A stretch of DNA of 64,000 nt, taken from Brucellaceae bacterium (GTDB lineage Bacteria; Pseudomonadota; Alphaproteobacteria; Rhizobiales; Rhizobiaceae). Location of the stretch: contig JACKJV010000006.1 of assembly GCA_020637775.1 (NCBI GenBank), positions 1 through 64,000 of the forward strand, read 5' to 3'. This document shows, piece by piece, positions 8,531 through 16,246 of this stretch. The notes below the pieces were generated by a model that was not told the origin of the DNA, did not search any database, and was given only the letters and a program-made list of their open reading frames with translations. The position numbers and the translations under genes are program-made. Position 1 is the stretch's first letter; every line of letters starts with the position of its first letter.

Positions 8531-8550
8531 GGTGATCATGCATGATCACC
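8531..8550. promoter_or_regulatory. 20-bp perfect palindrome over the start codon of the XRE gene
   Basis: The half-site ggtgatcatg is followed immediately by its exact reverse complement. The start codon (8542) lies in the right half, and the GGAGG ribosome-binding site (8528-8532) overlaps the left edge. A dimeric repressor bound here would block its own translation start or transcript elongation, so this is a likely autoregulatory operator. Confidence 0.6.
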
Positions 8551-8820
8551 GCCCGACAATCGCGGGCCGCGCGTGCTCTGCTGGGTTGGACACAGGAGAC
8601 GCTCGCCGAACAGGCCCAGGTATCTCTGACCGCGCTCAAGCGCCTCGAATCCGAAAACGGTCTCGAGGTCCATGAAACGACACGCGATCAGGTTCGCAGG
8701 GCTTTGGAAGCTGCCGGAATTGTTTTATTGTCGACGGATAAGGGCCAGGGGGTTCTACTGCTTCATGATCGAATTATGGATAATGTTTCGGGGGAACATG
8801 TCCACCGGCTGTTGCCTTGA
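8542..8820 (+). CDS. XRE-family transcriptional regulator (QseC-like)
   Basis: A 92-residue protein. Residues 1-62 are a Cro/CI-type helix-turn-helix (RQSRAARALLGWTQETLAEQ, then SLTALKRLES), and a short beta tail GIVLLSTDKGQGVLLL follows. This is the usual build of small XRE regulators on alphaproteobacterial ICEs. In ICEMlSym of Mesorhizobium, QseC, a protein of this kind, controls the anti-activator gene qseM. Here a QseM-like gene lies directly downstream in the same orientation. The ATG sits inside a 20-bp palindrome, suggesting self-repression. The QseC name is inferred from context and not verified. Confidence 0.8.
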   Translation: MITARQSRAARALLGWTQETLAEQAQVSLTALKRLESENGLEVHETTRDQVRRALEAAGIVLLSTDKGQGVLLLHDRIMDNVSGEHVHRLLP

Positions 8821-8880
8821 CCGGCTATTCTGTGGCTCCCTGTTCAGCAGGGGCGTGGTCAGTGCGCCCATGGGGGATTG

Positions 8881-9153
8881 ATGGTCGATGCGACACACGC
8901 ATTTCTGGATGAGCCACCCGGCGATCAGAACCTGACGCCCTATGATCGAGAACATATGATCCTGTACCTCCGCCTGCTAGATGCAGAGCGCGATGGCGCA
9001 GATTGGCAGGAGGCCGTCGAGATTCTGTTCGGCCTCGATCCTTCCGAAGAACCTGAACGTTGCCGGAAGGTACATGACAGCCATTTGGCCCGCGCCCGCT
9101 GGATGACTGAACAGGGGTATCGGCATCTCGTCCGCGAAAGCCAACGCAACTGA
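8881..9153 (+). CDS. DUF2285-like small protein, probable QseM-type anti-activator
   Basis: A 90-residue protein with the helical core YLRLLDAERDGADWQEAVEI and SHLARARWMTEQGYRHLVR, the small DUF2285-type domain found alone. In ICEMlSym, the stand-alone DUF2285 protein QseM binds the activator FseA and the quorum-sensing TraR and holds transfer off. Length, domain and position (between an XRE gene and an FseA-like gene) all match. ATG 8881 is preceded by TGGGGGATT. The anti-activator role is inferred from family and context. Confidence 0.7.
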   Translation: MVDATHAFLDEPPGDQNLTPYDREHMILYLRLLDAERDGADWQEAVEILFGLDPSEEPERCRKVHDSHLARARWMTEQGYRHLVRESQRN

Positions 9154-9265
9154 TTTTGTGATGCCGCTTTGGCACTCCCCTTTGCCAATTCCCATAGTTC
9201 CCGAAAACAATCTAAGCGGGAACGATGAACCTCCTGCCTCTCTGTTTGCGCGTAGGAGGATCACA

Positions 9266-9520
9266 ATGACACCCGATGCATCATCTTGGCGAACAAACGC
9301 ACGCTATGACTACGTCGAAAACCTTTCCCCATCTGATCTCGCTTGGGAATGGCTACGCCGGAATGACAGCTATGACCGAGATTTTGCGCTCCTTTTGAAG
9401 GCTGGTGACCAAAGGTCAACAATGCTGGCAAAGATTCGCCAGCGCTGGGGGTTGCGATTTCCCGGTCGACCCATTGAAGTCCCCGCCCACTGCGCCAGTT
9501 TTCTGGATGCCCCAGCATGA
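9266..9520 (+). CDS. fseA: DUF6499 protein, N-terminal part of FseA-like activator
   Basis: An 84-residue frame (ATG 9266 after AGGAGG). SSWRTNARYDYVENLSPSDLAWEWLRRN is the DUF6499 transcription-regulator domain. Read on its own it ends at TGA 9518-9520. The DUF2285 domain that normally follows lies in the +1 frame and overlaps its 3' end. In ICEMlSym the equivalent genes msi172 and msi171 are joined by a +1 programmed ribosomal frameshift to make FseA, the activator of the excisionase gene rdfS. Here TTT-C at 9500-9503 is a plausible slip point: tRNA-Phe can move from UUU to UUC, giving Ser-Phe-Trp-Met-Pro. The fused protein would be about 257 residues. Confidence 0.75.
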   Translation: MTPDASSWRTNARYDYVENLSPSDLAWEWLRRNDSYDRDFALLLKAGDQRSTMLAKIRQRWGLRFPGRPIEVPAHCASFLDAPA

Positions 9521-10040
9521 TACGAGCGTCGTCTTATTAGAAGGTGTACCGCCGGCGTCGGGCGTGGAAAGTACCCGATTTCCGGTTCGCGGCGTTGACC
9601 ATGTTCGGACCGATCACGATACGATGGCGGTATTGAGGAACCTCGGTGATGGTCAGCGCCTTAGCGTCTTGCAACTTCAAGGCACCGTCGGTTCTTCGAC
9701 TTTTGCCGCTCTCGTAACTTTAGGCTTGGAGGGGTTTGATCGCCTTGAATCCGTTCACAGACTGCTTGCGTCCCTGCATGAGCGTGCAATCCCACCTGAC
9801 ACAAGATTGACGGTACAGCAGCGCCTTCGGCTTCGGCGTATGTTACAGGCATTTGACGGACGCCGGGATGGCGCAACACAAAAGGAGATAGGGGAGACAA
9901 TTTTCCGGACCGGACATCTCAGCCGCCATGACTGGCAGGCCCACTCGGCTCGCCATGCGGTTATGGCCCTGCTCAAGGACGCACGTAGCATGGTCGAAGG
10001 TGGGTACCTGCAACTGCTTCGGCATAAAAGACGGGAATGA
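9507..10040 (+). CDS. fseA: DUF2285 protein, C-terminal part of FseA-like activator
   Basis: The +1-frame continuation of the previous gene. It has an in-frame ATG at 9507, but the natural protein probably enters from upstream at FWMPQHDTSVVLLEG. The C-terminal 90 residues form a DUF2285 domain: QQRLRLRRMLQAFDGR, TQKEIGETIF, then AHSARHAVMALLKDARSMVEGGY. Alone it would be about 177 residues. Fused to DUF6499 by frameshifting it would be a transcription activator that switches on rdfS and excision. The same helical domain appears as the separate QseM-like protein at 8881-9153, which fits a titration mechanism. Confidence 0.75.
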   Translation: MPQHDTSVVLLEGVPPASGVESTRFPVRGVDHVRTDHDTMAVLRNLGDGQRLSVLQLQGTVGSSTFAALVTLGLEGFDRLESVHRLLASLHERAIPPDTRLTVQQRLRLRRMLQAFDGRRDGATQKEIGETIFRTGHLSRHDWQAHSARHAVMALLKDARSMVEGGYLQLLRHKRRE

Positions 10041-10326
10041 AGGCGCTAAAGGTTTTCGCGTGTCGTCCCTTACGATCCCAAAAATACTGTCGAAGCAGGC
10101 TTTCGACCGACTTCCGTCGGGCCTCTCCCATGGCATTCAAGTCGTCTGCAGCAACGGAGACACAGATGAATCGAATTTCTGCATCAGACCTTGCCCGCCG
10201 AAAGCCGAAATCAAGCTGCTGCGATTGCGGACGCGAAGCCACGAGTGCGTCAGGTACTTGGACGATATAAGGGGGAACTATCGCTGCCCCTCTTGCTCGC
10301 GGAACGAAGGCCTGTATTGATCTGGA
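10041..10326. other. No supported gene; possible broken zinc-ribbon fragment
   Basis: A frame starting at ATG 10130 or 10166 contains CCDCGREA and stops at 10270. The adjacent frame reads NYRCPSCSRNEGLY to 10320. Joined by a frameshift they would form a small CxxC...CxxC zinc ribbon, but the evidence is weak. Nothing else is supported here. Confidence 0.25.
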
Positions 10327-11199
10327 ATGACTGAAATAACGCAGCAGCAGGCCCTTCGCAACAATATCACTTACGACATGTTCGTCGATTCAGCCGACCA
10401 GAACTACGTCGTCGCACGCTGGTGTTTTCAGCAGGGCCTGGCCCTCGACTTCCTCTGGAACGCCACACATTGCCTGGAAAAGCTGATGAAGGCGGTCCTT
10501 CTCATGAACGGTCGCTCTACGATCAGTTCCGCCCCGGGGCAGCGTCCTTTCGGCCACGATCTGTCCAGCCTTTACCCCGAGGTTGCAGCGCTGGCAGGTG
10601 ATCTGCTTCCGGATCTCCTGATTCAACCGACAGAAATCGACATGCACTGGCGCGTCGAAACGACGGGAGAGTTTGTCGGCCGGATTTCCGCGAACGGCGA
10701 TGCGCATAACCGCTACCAGATCTATGGGCACACCCTCCATCGGGAAGACCTCTACAAGCTCGACCGCGTGGTGTTCGCTATCCGTCGCTTATGCTGTCCG
10801 CTTGGCAGCTACCTGTTCGGGAACGTGAGGCTCGGACAACCGCAGATCACATTTCGCGACCAACTCGGTAGGCAGCCGGGCTTCATGCCACATATGGCGG
10901 GCTCGCGTTGGCAGAAACTCACGGACCATCGGGCCCCAGAAGAGCTTCGCCATGCCGCGCTCAACCATAACCTGATTTTCGCACCCGACTATGAGCATGG
11001 CGAGCTTCGCTGTGGAAGCTCGTCGCTAAATCCCGTTCTTGGCCGTCGTATTCTTCAGGCGGATCGAGGTGGTGTGAGCGGGCAGCACGCAGCTGAGATC
11101 GTAGAGCTGGTCGACTGGGTGGTGCAAAATATCTACCTGCCGTCATCCGTCCGGCAGCAGCTTTTCGACGCTCGTGATCGTTTGGCGGCCCGCACATAG
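10327..11199 (+). CDS. HEPN-domain protein
   Basis: A 290-residue protein. Residues 10-145 look like a HEPN helical bundle: FVDSADQNYVVARWCFQQG, then FLWNATHCLEKLMKAVLL, GHDLSSLYPEV, and an Arg-x5-His motif at R129/H135 within HNRYQIYGH. HEPN proteins with R-x4-6-H are often RNases in toxin or defence systems. The remaining 140 residues are not recognised. No obvious antitoxin gene (nucleotidyltransferase-like MNT) adjoins it. The position between fseA and rdfS, outside the conserved transfer operon, marks it as accessory cargo. RNase activity is inference from the motif. Confidence 0.6.
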   Translation: MTEITQQQALRNNITYDMFVDSADQNYVVARWCFQQGLALDFLWNATHCLEKLMKAVLLMNGRSTISSAPGQRPFGHDLSSLYPEVAALAGDLLPDLLIQPTEIDMHWRVETTGEFVGRISANGDAHNRYQIYGHTLHREDLYKLDRVVFAIRRLCCPLGSYLFGNVRLGQPQITFRDQLGRQPGFMPHMAGSRWQKLTDHRAPEELRHAALNHNLIFAPDYEHGELRCGSSSLNPVLGRRILQADRGGVSGQHAAEIVELVDWVVQNIYLPSSVRQQLFDARDRLAART

Positions 11200-11475
11200 G
11201 CCGCCTGGCCGGGCATTTCGGCAGGTCCTGCGACGACAGGGCTGAACCCGATTGCGTACACCAATTGATCAGCGCCGTGCGGGTGTAGTGTTTCAACACG
11301 GGAAAATGCAGCGCGGCTCGAAGGGCACCCTCGACAATTCGATGCGTATCGTCCCGGTGTGGGAATCCGATACCTCCTGAATTCCCCCTGCATCACGCCG
11401 TTTCTCCTTCGCCATCCTGATCTCCGTCAGCCGCCGATGACCGGCGGCCTCACCGAACAGACGGAGGCCCGAACC
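11200..11475. other. Intergenic region ahead of rdfS-like gene
   Basis: No gene is supported in these 276 bases. In related ICEs the promoter activated by FseA lies just upstream of rdfS, so this is where it would be expected. I see no unambiguous -35/-10 pair. GGAGG at 11463-11467 is the ribosome-binding site for the next gene. Confidence 0.4.
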
Positions 11476-11760
11476 ATGCGACCCGATCTCGCAGCACTCC
11501 CACCACGCTACTTGCGCACCAAGGAAGCCGCCGAATTTCTCTCCCTTTCGGCCCGCACCCTGGAAAAACACCGCACCTACGGGACCGGACCGGCCTATCA
11601 CAAACTCGGCGGCAGGGTAGTCTATTCCATCGAGGATCTGGAGGCTTGGGTTGCACGCGGGGCTGTGACCTCGACCACCGACCCGCGCGGTGGCCGCGTG
11701 CTCCCGGCGAAGCGGCAGAGCCCGCCCGACCGTCCGCAACCTGGCCGATATGCACGTTGA
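11476..11760 (+). CDS. rdfS: Winged-helix excisionase-like protein (RdfS-like)
   Basis: A 94-residue basic protein. PPRYLRTKEAAEFLSLSA followed by KLGGRVVYSIEDLEAWV is the excisionase/AlpA-type winged helix (HTH_17). In ICEMlSym the recombination directionality factor RdfS is a protein of this kind, encoded at the head of the operon that continues with repA-like, parA, DUF2840, traF and relaxase genes. The same order is found here. It would direct the integrase toward excision. ATG 11476 follows GGAGG by eight bases. Confidence 0.75.
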   Translation: MRPDLAALPPRYLRTKEAAEFLSLSARTLEKHRTYGTGPAYHKLGGRVVYSIEDLEAWVARGAVTSTTDPRGGRVLPAKRQSPPDRPQPGRYAR

Positions 11761-11778
11761 TCGCGGGCGGTTTCAGTC

Positions 11779-12915
11779 ATGGCAAGATGGCGCAAGGCAC
11801 GCTCGGAGCGCGGACAGCTCGATCTGTTCCGGGCGCTCCCGGGGGATTTCGCGCCGAGAGATGCACAGGATCTGATGTCCTATCCCTTCTTCTCCCTTTC
11901 CAAATCCCATCGTGTCGCACCCATCGACTTCGTCGCCGGTGGCGTCTCGATCCGGGTGGAAGCTGTCCCCGATCACGGTATGGCCACGATCTGGGACGCG
12001 GATATCCTGATCTGGGCCGCAAGCCAGATCGTAGAGGCGCGCGACGGGGGCTTGCGTACCTCGCGCCTCATAGCCGCCACACCCTACGAAATCCTGACCT
12101 TCATCGGTCGCGGTACCTCCGCCCGTGACTACATGCGCCTGAAGGCCTCCCTAGACCGGCTGCAATCCACCACCGTTATGACTTCGATCCGGCATCCGAC
12201 CGAGGGCGGGCGCCACCGTTTCTCCTGGATCAACGAATGGCAGGAGCGCACCGACGCGCATGGCCGCCCGGACGGGATTGAGCTGATTGTGCCGGATTGG
12301 TTCTATCGCGCGGTTCTGGATGACGCGCTCGTTCTCACGATCGACCGGGCCTATTTCGATCTGACAGGCGGTCTCGACCGCTGGCTCTACCGGCTGGTGC
12401 GTAAACACGGTGGCCGTCAGCGGGACGGGTGGCGCTTCGACTTCCGCCACCTCTACCTCAAATCCGGCGTTCTTTCGCCGTTCAAACGCTTCTCCTTTGA
12501 ACTCCGCGCTATCATCCGCCGCCAGCCGCTGCCCGGTTACCGCCTGTTTCTGGAGGTTGAATCCGGAGGCCGCACATTGCTGGCTTTCGAACCATCGCCA
12601 GCCTGTGGACAAGCTGTGAATGGCCTCGTGCCATCAGGAACCCAAGGTGTCGTGCTATCGGGAACCGGGGTATCGTGCTATCGGGAACCCAAACCGGGGT
12701 TAATGCCCGGACAAAAAACAGAAAATCGCGCCCTTAACTTAGATTCTAACAAAGACTCTAACTTTTGTTGCACCGCGCTTGCTGGGGAAAATCCCACAGG
12801 CCACCCCACTACAGCTGCTGATGACGCGCGCAGTGAAGCTCAATCAAACCCCGTCAACGCGGACATCGCCTCCGACGACGTGCCCCCGAACTCCCGCTCG
12901 GAGGGCAAGCGATGA
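11779..12915 (+). CDS. repA: Replication initiator protein A (RepA/RPA family)
   Basis: A 378-residue protein starting [20 protein letters not shown]. The RPA-family core is recognisable: [76 protein letters not shown] and [15 protein letters not shown]. Such genes on ICEs may support limited autonomous replication of the excised circle. The C-terminal 90 residues are low in conservation and Asn/Asp-rich. Its stop overlaps the start of parA (ATGA). Confidence 0.85.
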   Translation: MARWRKARSERGQLDLFRALPGDFAPRDAQDLMSYPFFSLSKSHRVAPIDFVAGGVSIRVEAVPDHGMATIWDADILIWAASQIVEARDGGLRTSRLIAATPYEILTFIGRGTSARDYMRLKASLDRLQSTTVMTSIRHPTEGGRHRFSWINEWQERTDAHGRPDGIELIVPDWFYRAVLDDALVLTIDRAYFDLTGGLDRWLYRLVRKHGGRQRDGWRFDFRHLYLKSGVLSPFKRFSFELRAIIRRQPLPGYRLFLEVESGGRTLLAFEPSPACGQAVNGLVPSGTQGVVLSGTGVSCYREPKPGLMPGQKTENRALNLDSNKDSNFCCTALAGENPTGHPTTAADDARSEAQSNPVNADIASDDVPPNSRSEGKR

Positions 12916-13565
12916 TCGTGGCGTTTCTCAATCAGAAGGGTGGTGTTGGCAAGACCACCCTGGCGCTCAATCTTGCCGGAGAATGGGACAGGAGAGGCAG
13001 CCGTGTCATCCTGATCGACGCCGACCCGCAAGGCTCTGCTCCCGACTGGTCCGAGCAGCGAGATCGTGAAGGATTGCCAAGGCGTTTTGGTGTGGTCGGG
13101 CTGGCGCGCGATACTGTGTATCGTGAAGCGCCCGAGCTGGCGCAACATGTCGATCATGTGGTGATCGATGGCCCACTCCGCGTGCCAGGCCTAATGCGCT
13201 CTGCCCTGTTGGCTACCGATCTTGTGCTGATCTCCGTCCAAGCATCGCCCTTCGATGGTTGGGCCTCGGCCGAAATACTCGCGCTTGTCGCCGAGGCGCG
13301 GATTTACCGTCCAGGCTTGATCTCCCGCTTCGTCCTGAACCGTTGCGCCACGCGCACGGTCCTTGAACGGGAAACCGCTGAGACGTTCGCAGACCATGAT
13401 CCGCCGGCCCTTACCACCACGATCGGTCAGCGCATCGCTTTTGCGAGTGCTGCACAAACCGGTCGCCTGGTTGGTGAACTCAAAGCTGCAACGCCCGCAA
13501 CAGATGAAATCGCCGCCCTTGCATCGGAGATCGACCGCCTCCCCAACGCGAGGGCGTCATCATGA
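12912..13565 (+). CDS. parA: ParA-family partition ATPase
   Basis: A 217-residue MinD/ParA ATPase with deviant Walker [17 protein letters not shown] at residues 7-22, [12 protein letters not shown], and the switch region [14 protein letters not shown]. It is short, without an N-terminal HTH, like the ICE-borne ParA proteins that stabilise the excised form. It is translationally coupled on both sides (ATGA overlaps) and followed by a small DNA-binding partner instead of a full ParB. Confidence 0.9.
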   Translation: MIVAFLNQKGGVGKTTLALNLAGEWDRRGSRVILIDADPQGSAPDWSEQRDREGLPRRFGVVGLARDTVYREAPELAQHVDHVVIDGPLRVPGLMRSALLATDLVLISVQASPFDGWASAEILALVAEARIYRPGLISRFVLNRCATRTVLERETAETFADHDPPALTTTIGQRIAFASAAQTGRLVGELKAATPATDEIAALASEIDRLPNARASS

Positions 13566-13813
13566 CGGATCGACCGACGGTGCGGCGCTTCACCACCCGA
13601 CCGGTCGATCCCGAGCGATGGATCCGCGATGGCAAAGACAAGACCGGCAAGCCTGCTCGACCGGACTTCACCGCACGTCTCACCATCGACGTTACCCCCG
13701 AACGACGTGTCGCGATCAAGATTGCCGCCTTCCGGCGCGGTGTAACCGTCGCCGACATGTTGCGCGACCTGCTCGCTCGCGAATTCCCCCAGGACGAAGG
13801 AGAGAGCAAATGA
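13562..13813 (+). CDS. Small ribbon-helix-helix-like partition partner
   Basis: An 83-residue basic protein. The C-terminal segment [20 protein letters not shown] followed by [16 protein letters not shown] looks like a ribbon-helix-helix DNA-binding unit, and the N-terminal 40 residues are basic and probably unstructured. Coupled directly to parA, it would serve as the centromere-binding partner. The function comes from context. Confidence 0.65.
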   Translation: MTDRPTVRRFTTRPVDPERWIRDGKDKTGKPARPDFTARLTIDVTPERRVAIKIAAFRRGVTVADMLRDLLAREFPQDEGESK

Positions 13814-14328
13814 CTTCCAATCTGCATCGGCCACGCGCCACACGAGCGTTGCCGGGCGACATTCCCCGCGATCTGACCTTGGTCGAACTGACCTGGCGGG
13901 AGGGCGAAATCGAAAACTGGGTGCGGTTCGGCCGACCGGTTTGCGGACGGTATCTCGATCGCCAGACCCGGCTCCTCGGCTTTGCACCCGGCTCGATCTT
14001 CGCATTCGTGCGATGGGCCTCCAACGCGTACGGTACCGTGGTTTCGCGTCTCGATATCGTCAGTGCGATTGGTCCTGGTGTCGCATTCCAGACTCTGCCT
14101 TTCGTCACGCCTGGCGGTGAGCTGCTCCTGCACATCCATGGGTGGCCCAAGGTCGAACGCGTGCTGCAATGCATCGACGCGGTCGAGGCGCTTGCTATCG
14201 ATCCCGCGGATGTCTCGCCGGACTATTGGCGGCACCTCCACAACCGTTTGAGCGTCAGCCAGGAACCACATCCCTACACACGTCTTCAGCACAACGCCTG
14301 GCTCAAGCGGCGGAAGGTTCTGTCATGA
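13810..14328 (+). CDS. DUF2840 family protein
   Basis: A 172-residue protein with the DUF2840 hallmarks: LTLVELTWREGEIENWVRFG, then FVRWASNAYGTVVSRLDIV and GWPKVERVLQCIDAV. The family occurs almost only in alphaproteobacterial conjugative elements between parA and traF, and its role is unknown. It is coupled to both neighbours by four-base overlaps. Confidence 0.85.
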   Translation: MTSNLHRPRATRALPGDIPRDLTLVELTWREGEIENWVRFGRPVCGRYLDRQTRLLGFAPGSIFAFVRWASNAYGTVVSRLDIVSAIGPGVAFQTLPFVTPGGELLLHIHGWPKVERVLQCIDAVEALAIDPADVSPDYWRHLHNRLSVSQEPHPYTRLQHNAWLKRRKVLS

Positions 14329-14936
14329 CCGCCCGTTCTGCTCTGCTATGGACAACCACGCTGGCCGTGGCTCTTGTCGCTTTGCCACTGCGTTTTTCCT
14401 GGTTGCCGCGCGTCATCTGGAACGCGTCCGCGAGCGTACCCATAGGCCTCTATACGATGCGTCCAGTGGGGCATGTCGCGGTCGGTGATCTCGTGGCCGT
14501 CGCCCCGCTGGATCCGCTCGCGGTCTTCCTTGCAGAGCGGGGCTATCTGCCCCTCGGGGTTCTCCTCATCAAGCGTGTGCTTGCGCTCCCCGGCACAGAG
14601 GTATGCCGGACAGGGCTGGAAATCATCGCGTACGATCTTTCCTACGGCACGGCACTTGCGCAAGACCGCCTTGGCCGGGATTTGCCGAGCTGGCAGGGCT
14701 GTCATGTCCTCGCCGAAGGCGAAGTTTTTCTCATGAACTGGGACACGCCCGACAGCCTCGACGGACGGTATTTCGGGCCGCTCCCGCTCTCGACGATCAC
14801 CGCCCAGCTCTCACCTCTCTGGACCGATGAAGAGGGCAACGGAGATTTCGAATGGCGCGCGGGCGCGCCGTTATCGCCCGCAAACCCAGCAACTGACCTT
14901 AGCAGAAAGGAACGACCCCATGCCACAGATCGGTGA
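14325..14936 (+). CDS. traF: TraF-type S26 signal peptidase
   Basis: A 203-residue protein with one N-terminal membrane segment (about residues 5-22). The S26 peptidase Ser lies in NASASVPIGLY and the Lys in LIKRVLALPG, with the downstream NWDTPDSLDGRYFGPLP box. TraF proteases mature and cyclise the TrbC pilin of P-type conjugation systems. TrbC is encoded at 51500-51832. The 3' end overlaps the next gene by 17 bases. Confidence 0.88.
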   Translation: MTARSALLWTTTLAVALVALPLRFSWLPRVIWNASASVPIGLYTMRPVGHVAVGDLVAVAPLDPLAVFLAERGYLPLGVLLIKRVLALPGTEVCRTGLEIIAYDLSYGTALAQDRLGRDLPSWQGCHVLAEGEVFLMNWDTPDSLDGRYFGPLPLSTITAQLSPLWTDEEGNGDFEWRAGAPLSPANPATDLSRKERPHATDR

Positions 14937-15258
14937 ATTTACCCGCAACAGCATCGGCTTTTCCGGCCGTATCAGAACCCTCACACTGGACCTTGAAGTG
15001 GCCATCACGCCCGCCGAGGAAACGGAAACCGAGAACGCGCCGGACTACCGTCTGCATCACGGCACCGAGGAACACGCGCGCGAGATCGGCGCGGCCTGGA
15101 GCCGCACCGGCGAAAAGGCCGGCGAATACCTTTCGGTGCTGATCGACGATCCGATGCTCGCCCATCCGATCCGCGCCAATCTCTTCCAGAACGGTGCACA
15201 GAGCAAATCCTGGTCGCTGCAATGGAACCGTCCGCCCAAGCGCGACGGAAAGGACTGA
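14920..15258 (+). CDS. DUF736 family protein
   Basis: A 112-residue protein. MPQIGEFTRNSIGFSGRI, DYRLHHG, EIGAAWSRTGEKAGEYLSVLIDDP and IRANLFQNG are the standard DUF736 sequence. The family is a hallmark of alphaproteobacterial conjugative plasmids and ICEs, with unknown function. ATG 14920 follows AGAAAGGAACG inside the end of traF. Confidence 0.9.
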   Translation: MPQIGEFTRNSIGFSGRIRTLTLDLEVAITPAEETETENAPDYRLHHGTEEHAREIGAAWSRTGEKAGEYLSVLIDDPMLAHPIRANLFQNGAQSKSWSLQWNRPPKRDGKD

Positions 15259-15261
15259 ACC

Positions 15262-15999
15262 ATGCTGCGCATCCCGCAACGGCAAAGCCGGTCCGCGGCC
15301 GGGCACCCACACGGTGCCCGCCGCATCCTTTCCTTTCTCCTTTCCGGCTTGCTGCTCTGCCTCGTGCTGCCAGAGCCCAGTCTGGCGCAGCACGCCGCGC
15401 CTGCCGGGCAGACCGAAACCACACCTTATGCCCGGCAGATCACTGCAGCCTCGCAGCGTTTCGGCATTCCCGAGCACTGGATTCGCGCCGTGATGAGCGT
15501 CGAAAGCGCGGGAAATCCGCGTGCGGTCTCCTCCGCCGGTGCCATGGGGTTGATGCAGATCATGCCGGAGACCTGGACGGGCTTGCGTCTGCGTCATCGG
15601 CTCGGAACCGATCCGTTCTCGCCGCGTGACAACGTGCTTGCCGGCACCGCCTATCTGCGCGAAATGTTCGACCGCTACGGTAACATCGCCGCGATGCTTG
15701 CGGCCTATAATGCCGGCCCCGCACGCTACGATGCCTATCTGGAGAGCGGTCGTCCGTTGCCTGCGGAAACCCGCGCCTATGTTGCGACACTGGTTCCGCT
15801 TCTTGGCGAGCGGGCCACGGTCTTGGCGGCCAGTCGGCCCGCGGACTGGCGCGATGCCGGTCTTTTCGTTGGCGGCGCAATTGCAGAAATCGTGCAAGAC
15901 GATGGTAGTTCCACAGCACCGCCGCCGCGCGCCGCGCATAGCCCAGGCATTCCACGCGAGATATTCGCGCCTCGATCGGGCGGCGAGGACGTGCCATGA
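15262..15999 (+). CDS. Lytic transglycosylase (VirB1/TrbN-like)
   Basis: A 245-residue protein with an N-terminal hydrophobic segment (about residues 18-37) acting as signal or anchor. The SLT catalytic domain includes PEHWIRAVMSVESAG (catalytic Glu), AMGLMQIMPETW, DNVLAGTAYLREM and AAYNAGPARYDAY. It opens the peptidoglycan for the conjugation channel. The C-terminal 60 residues are Ala/Pro-rich. It is last in the rdfS-parA-traF operon before the structured region preceding the relaxase gene. Confidence 0.9.
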   Translation: MLRIPQRQSRSAAGHPHGARRILSFLLSGLLLCLVLPEPSLAQHAAPAGQTETTPYARQITAASQRFGIPEHWIRAVMSVESAGNPRAVSSAGAMGLMQIMPETWTGLRLRHRLGTDPFSPRDNVLAGTAYLREMFDRYGNIAAMLAAYNAGPARYDAYLESGRPLPAETRAYVATLVPLLGERATVLAASRPADWRDAGLFVGGAIAEIVQDDGSSTAPPPRAAHSPGIPREIFAPRSGGEDVP

Positions 16000-16139
16000 G
16001 CGTCCCCGTAGCTTGGTGTGGATTGGCGGACCTGCGGATAGCCTCGGCGAAGAGGCGGGCGGGAAAGCGGGTCGCGAAGGAAGGAGGGCAAGATAAAAGC
16101 GCCTGCCACGAACGCCGTAAGCCTCTGGTGAGGCTTGGC

Positions 16140-16220
16140 CTTTCCTGTGCATACGCGGTGGTCGCGGGCAAGTTGCCCGGTTTTTGTCAGCGTTTTCAAC
16201 GCTTCGATATGCACAGTGGT
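16140..16220. other. Candidate origin of transfer (oriT) with nested inverted repeats
   Basis: Just upstream of the relaxase gene, an outer inverted repeat tgtgcata/tatgcaca (16146-16153 and 16208-16215) encloses a cgggca/tgcccg hairpin followed by TTTTT (16165-16185) and a second hairpin agcgtt-ttc-aacgct (16189-16203). oriT of this ICE class lies beside rlxS, so position and structure fit. The first hairpin with its T run could also be a terminator of the upstream operon. No nic site can be assigned from sequence alone. Confidence 0.4.
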
Positions 16221-16246
16221 GAATTACGCCGCCGGAGAGGGGGCTC

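Noticed and set aside
10037..10320. Possible frameshifted zinc-ribbon protein
   Set aside because: Needs a frameshift to join CCDCG and CPSC parts and has no recognised homologue; kept only as a note.
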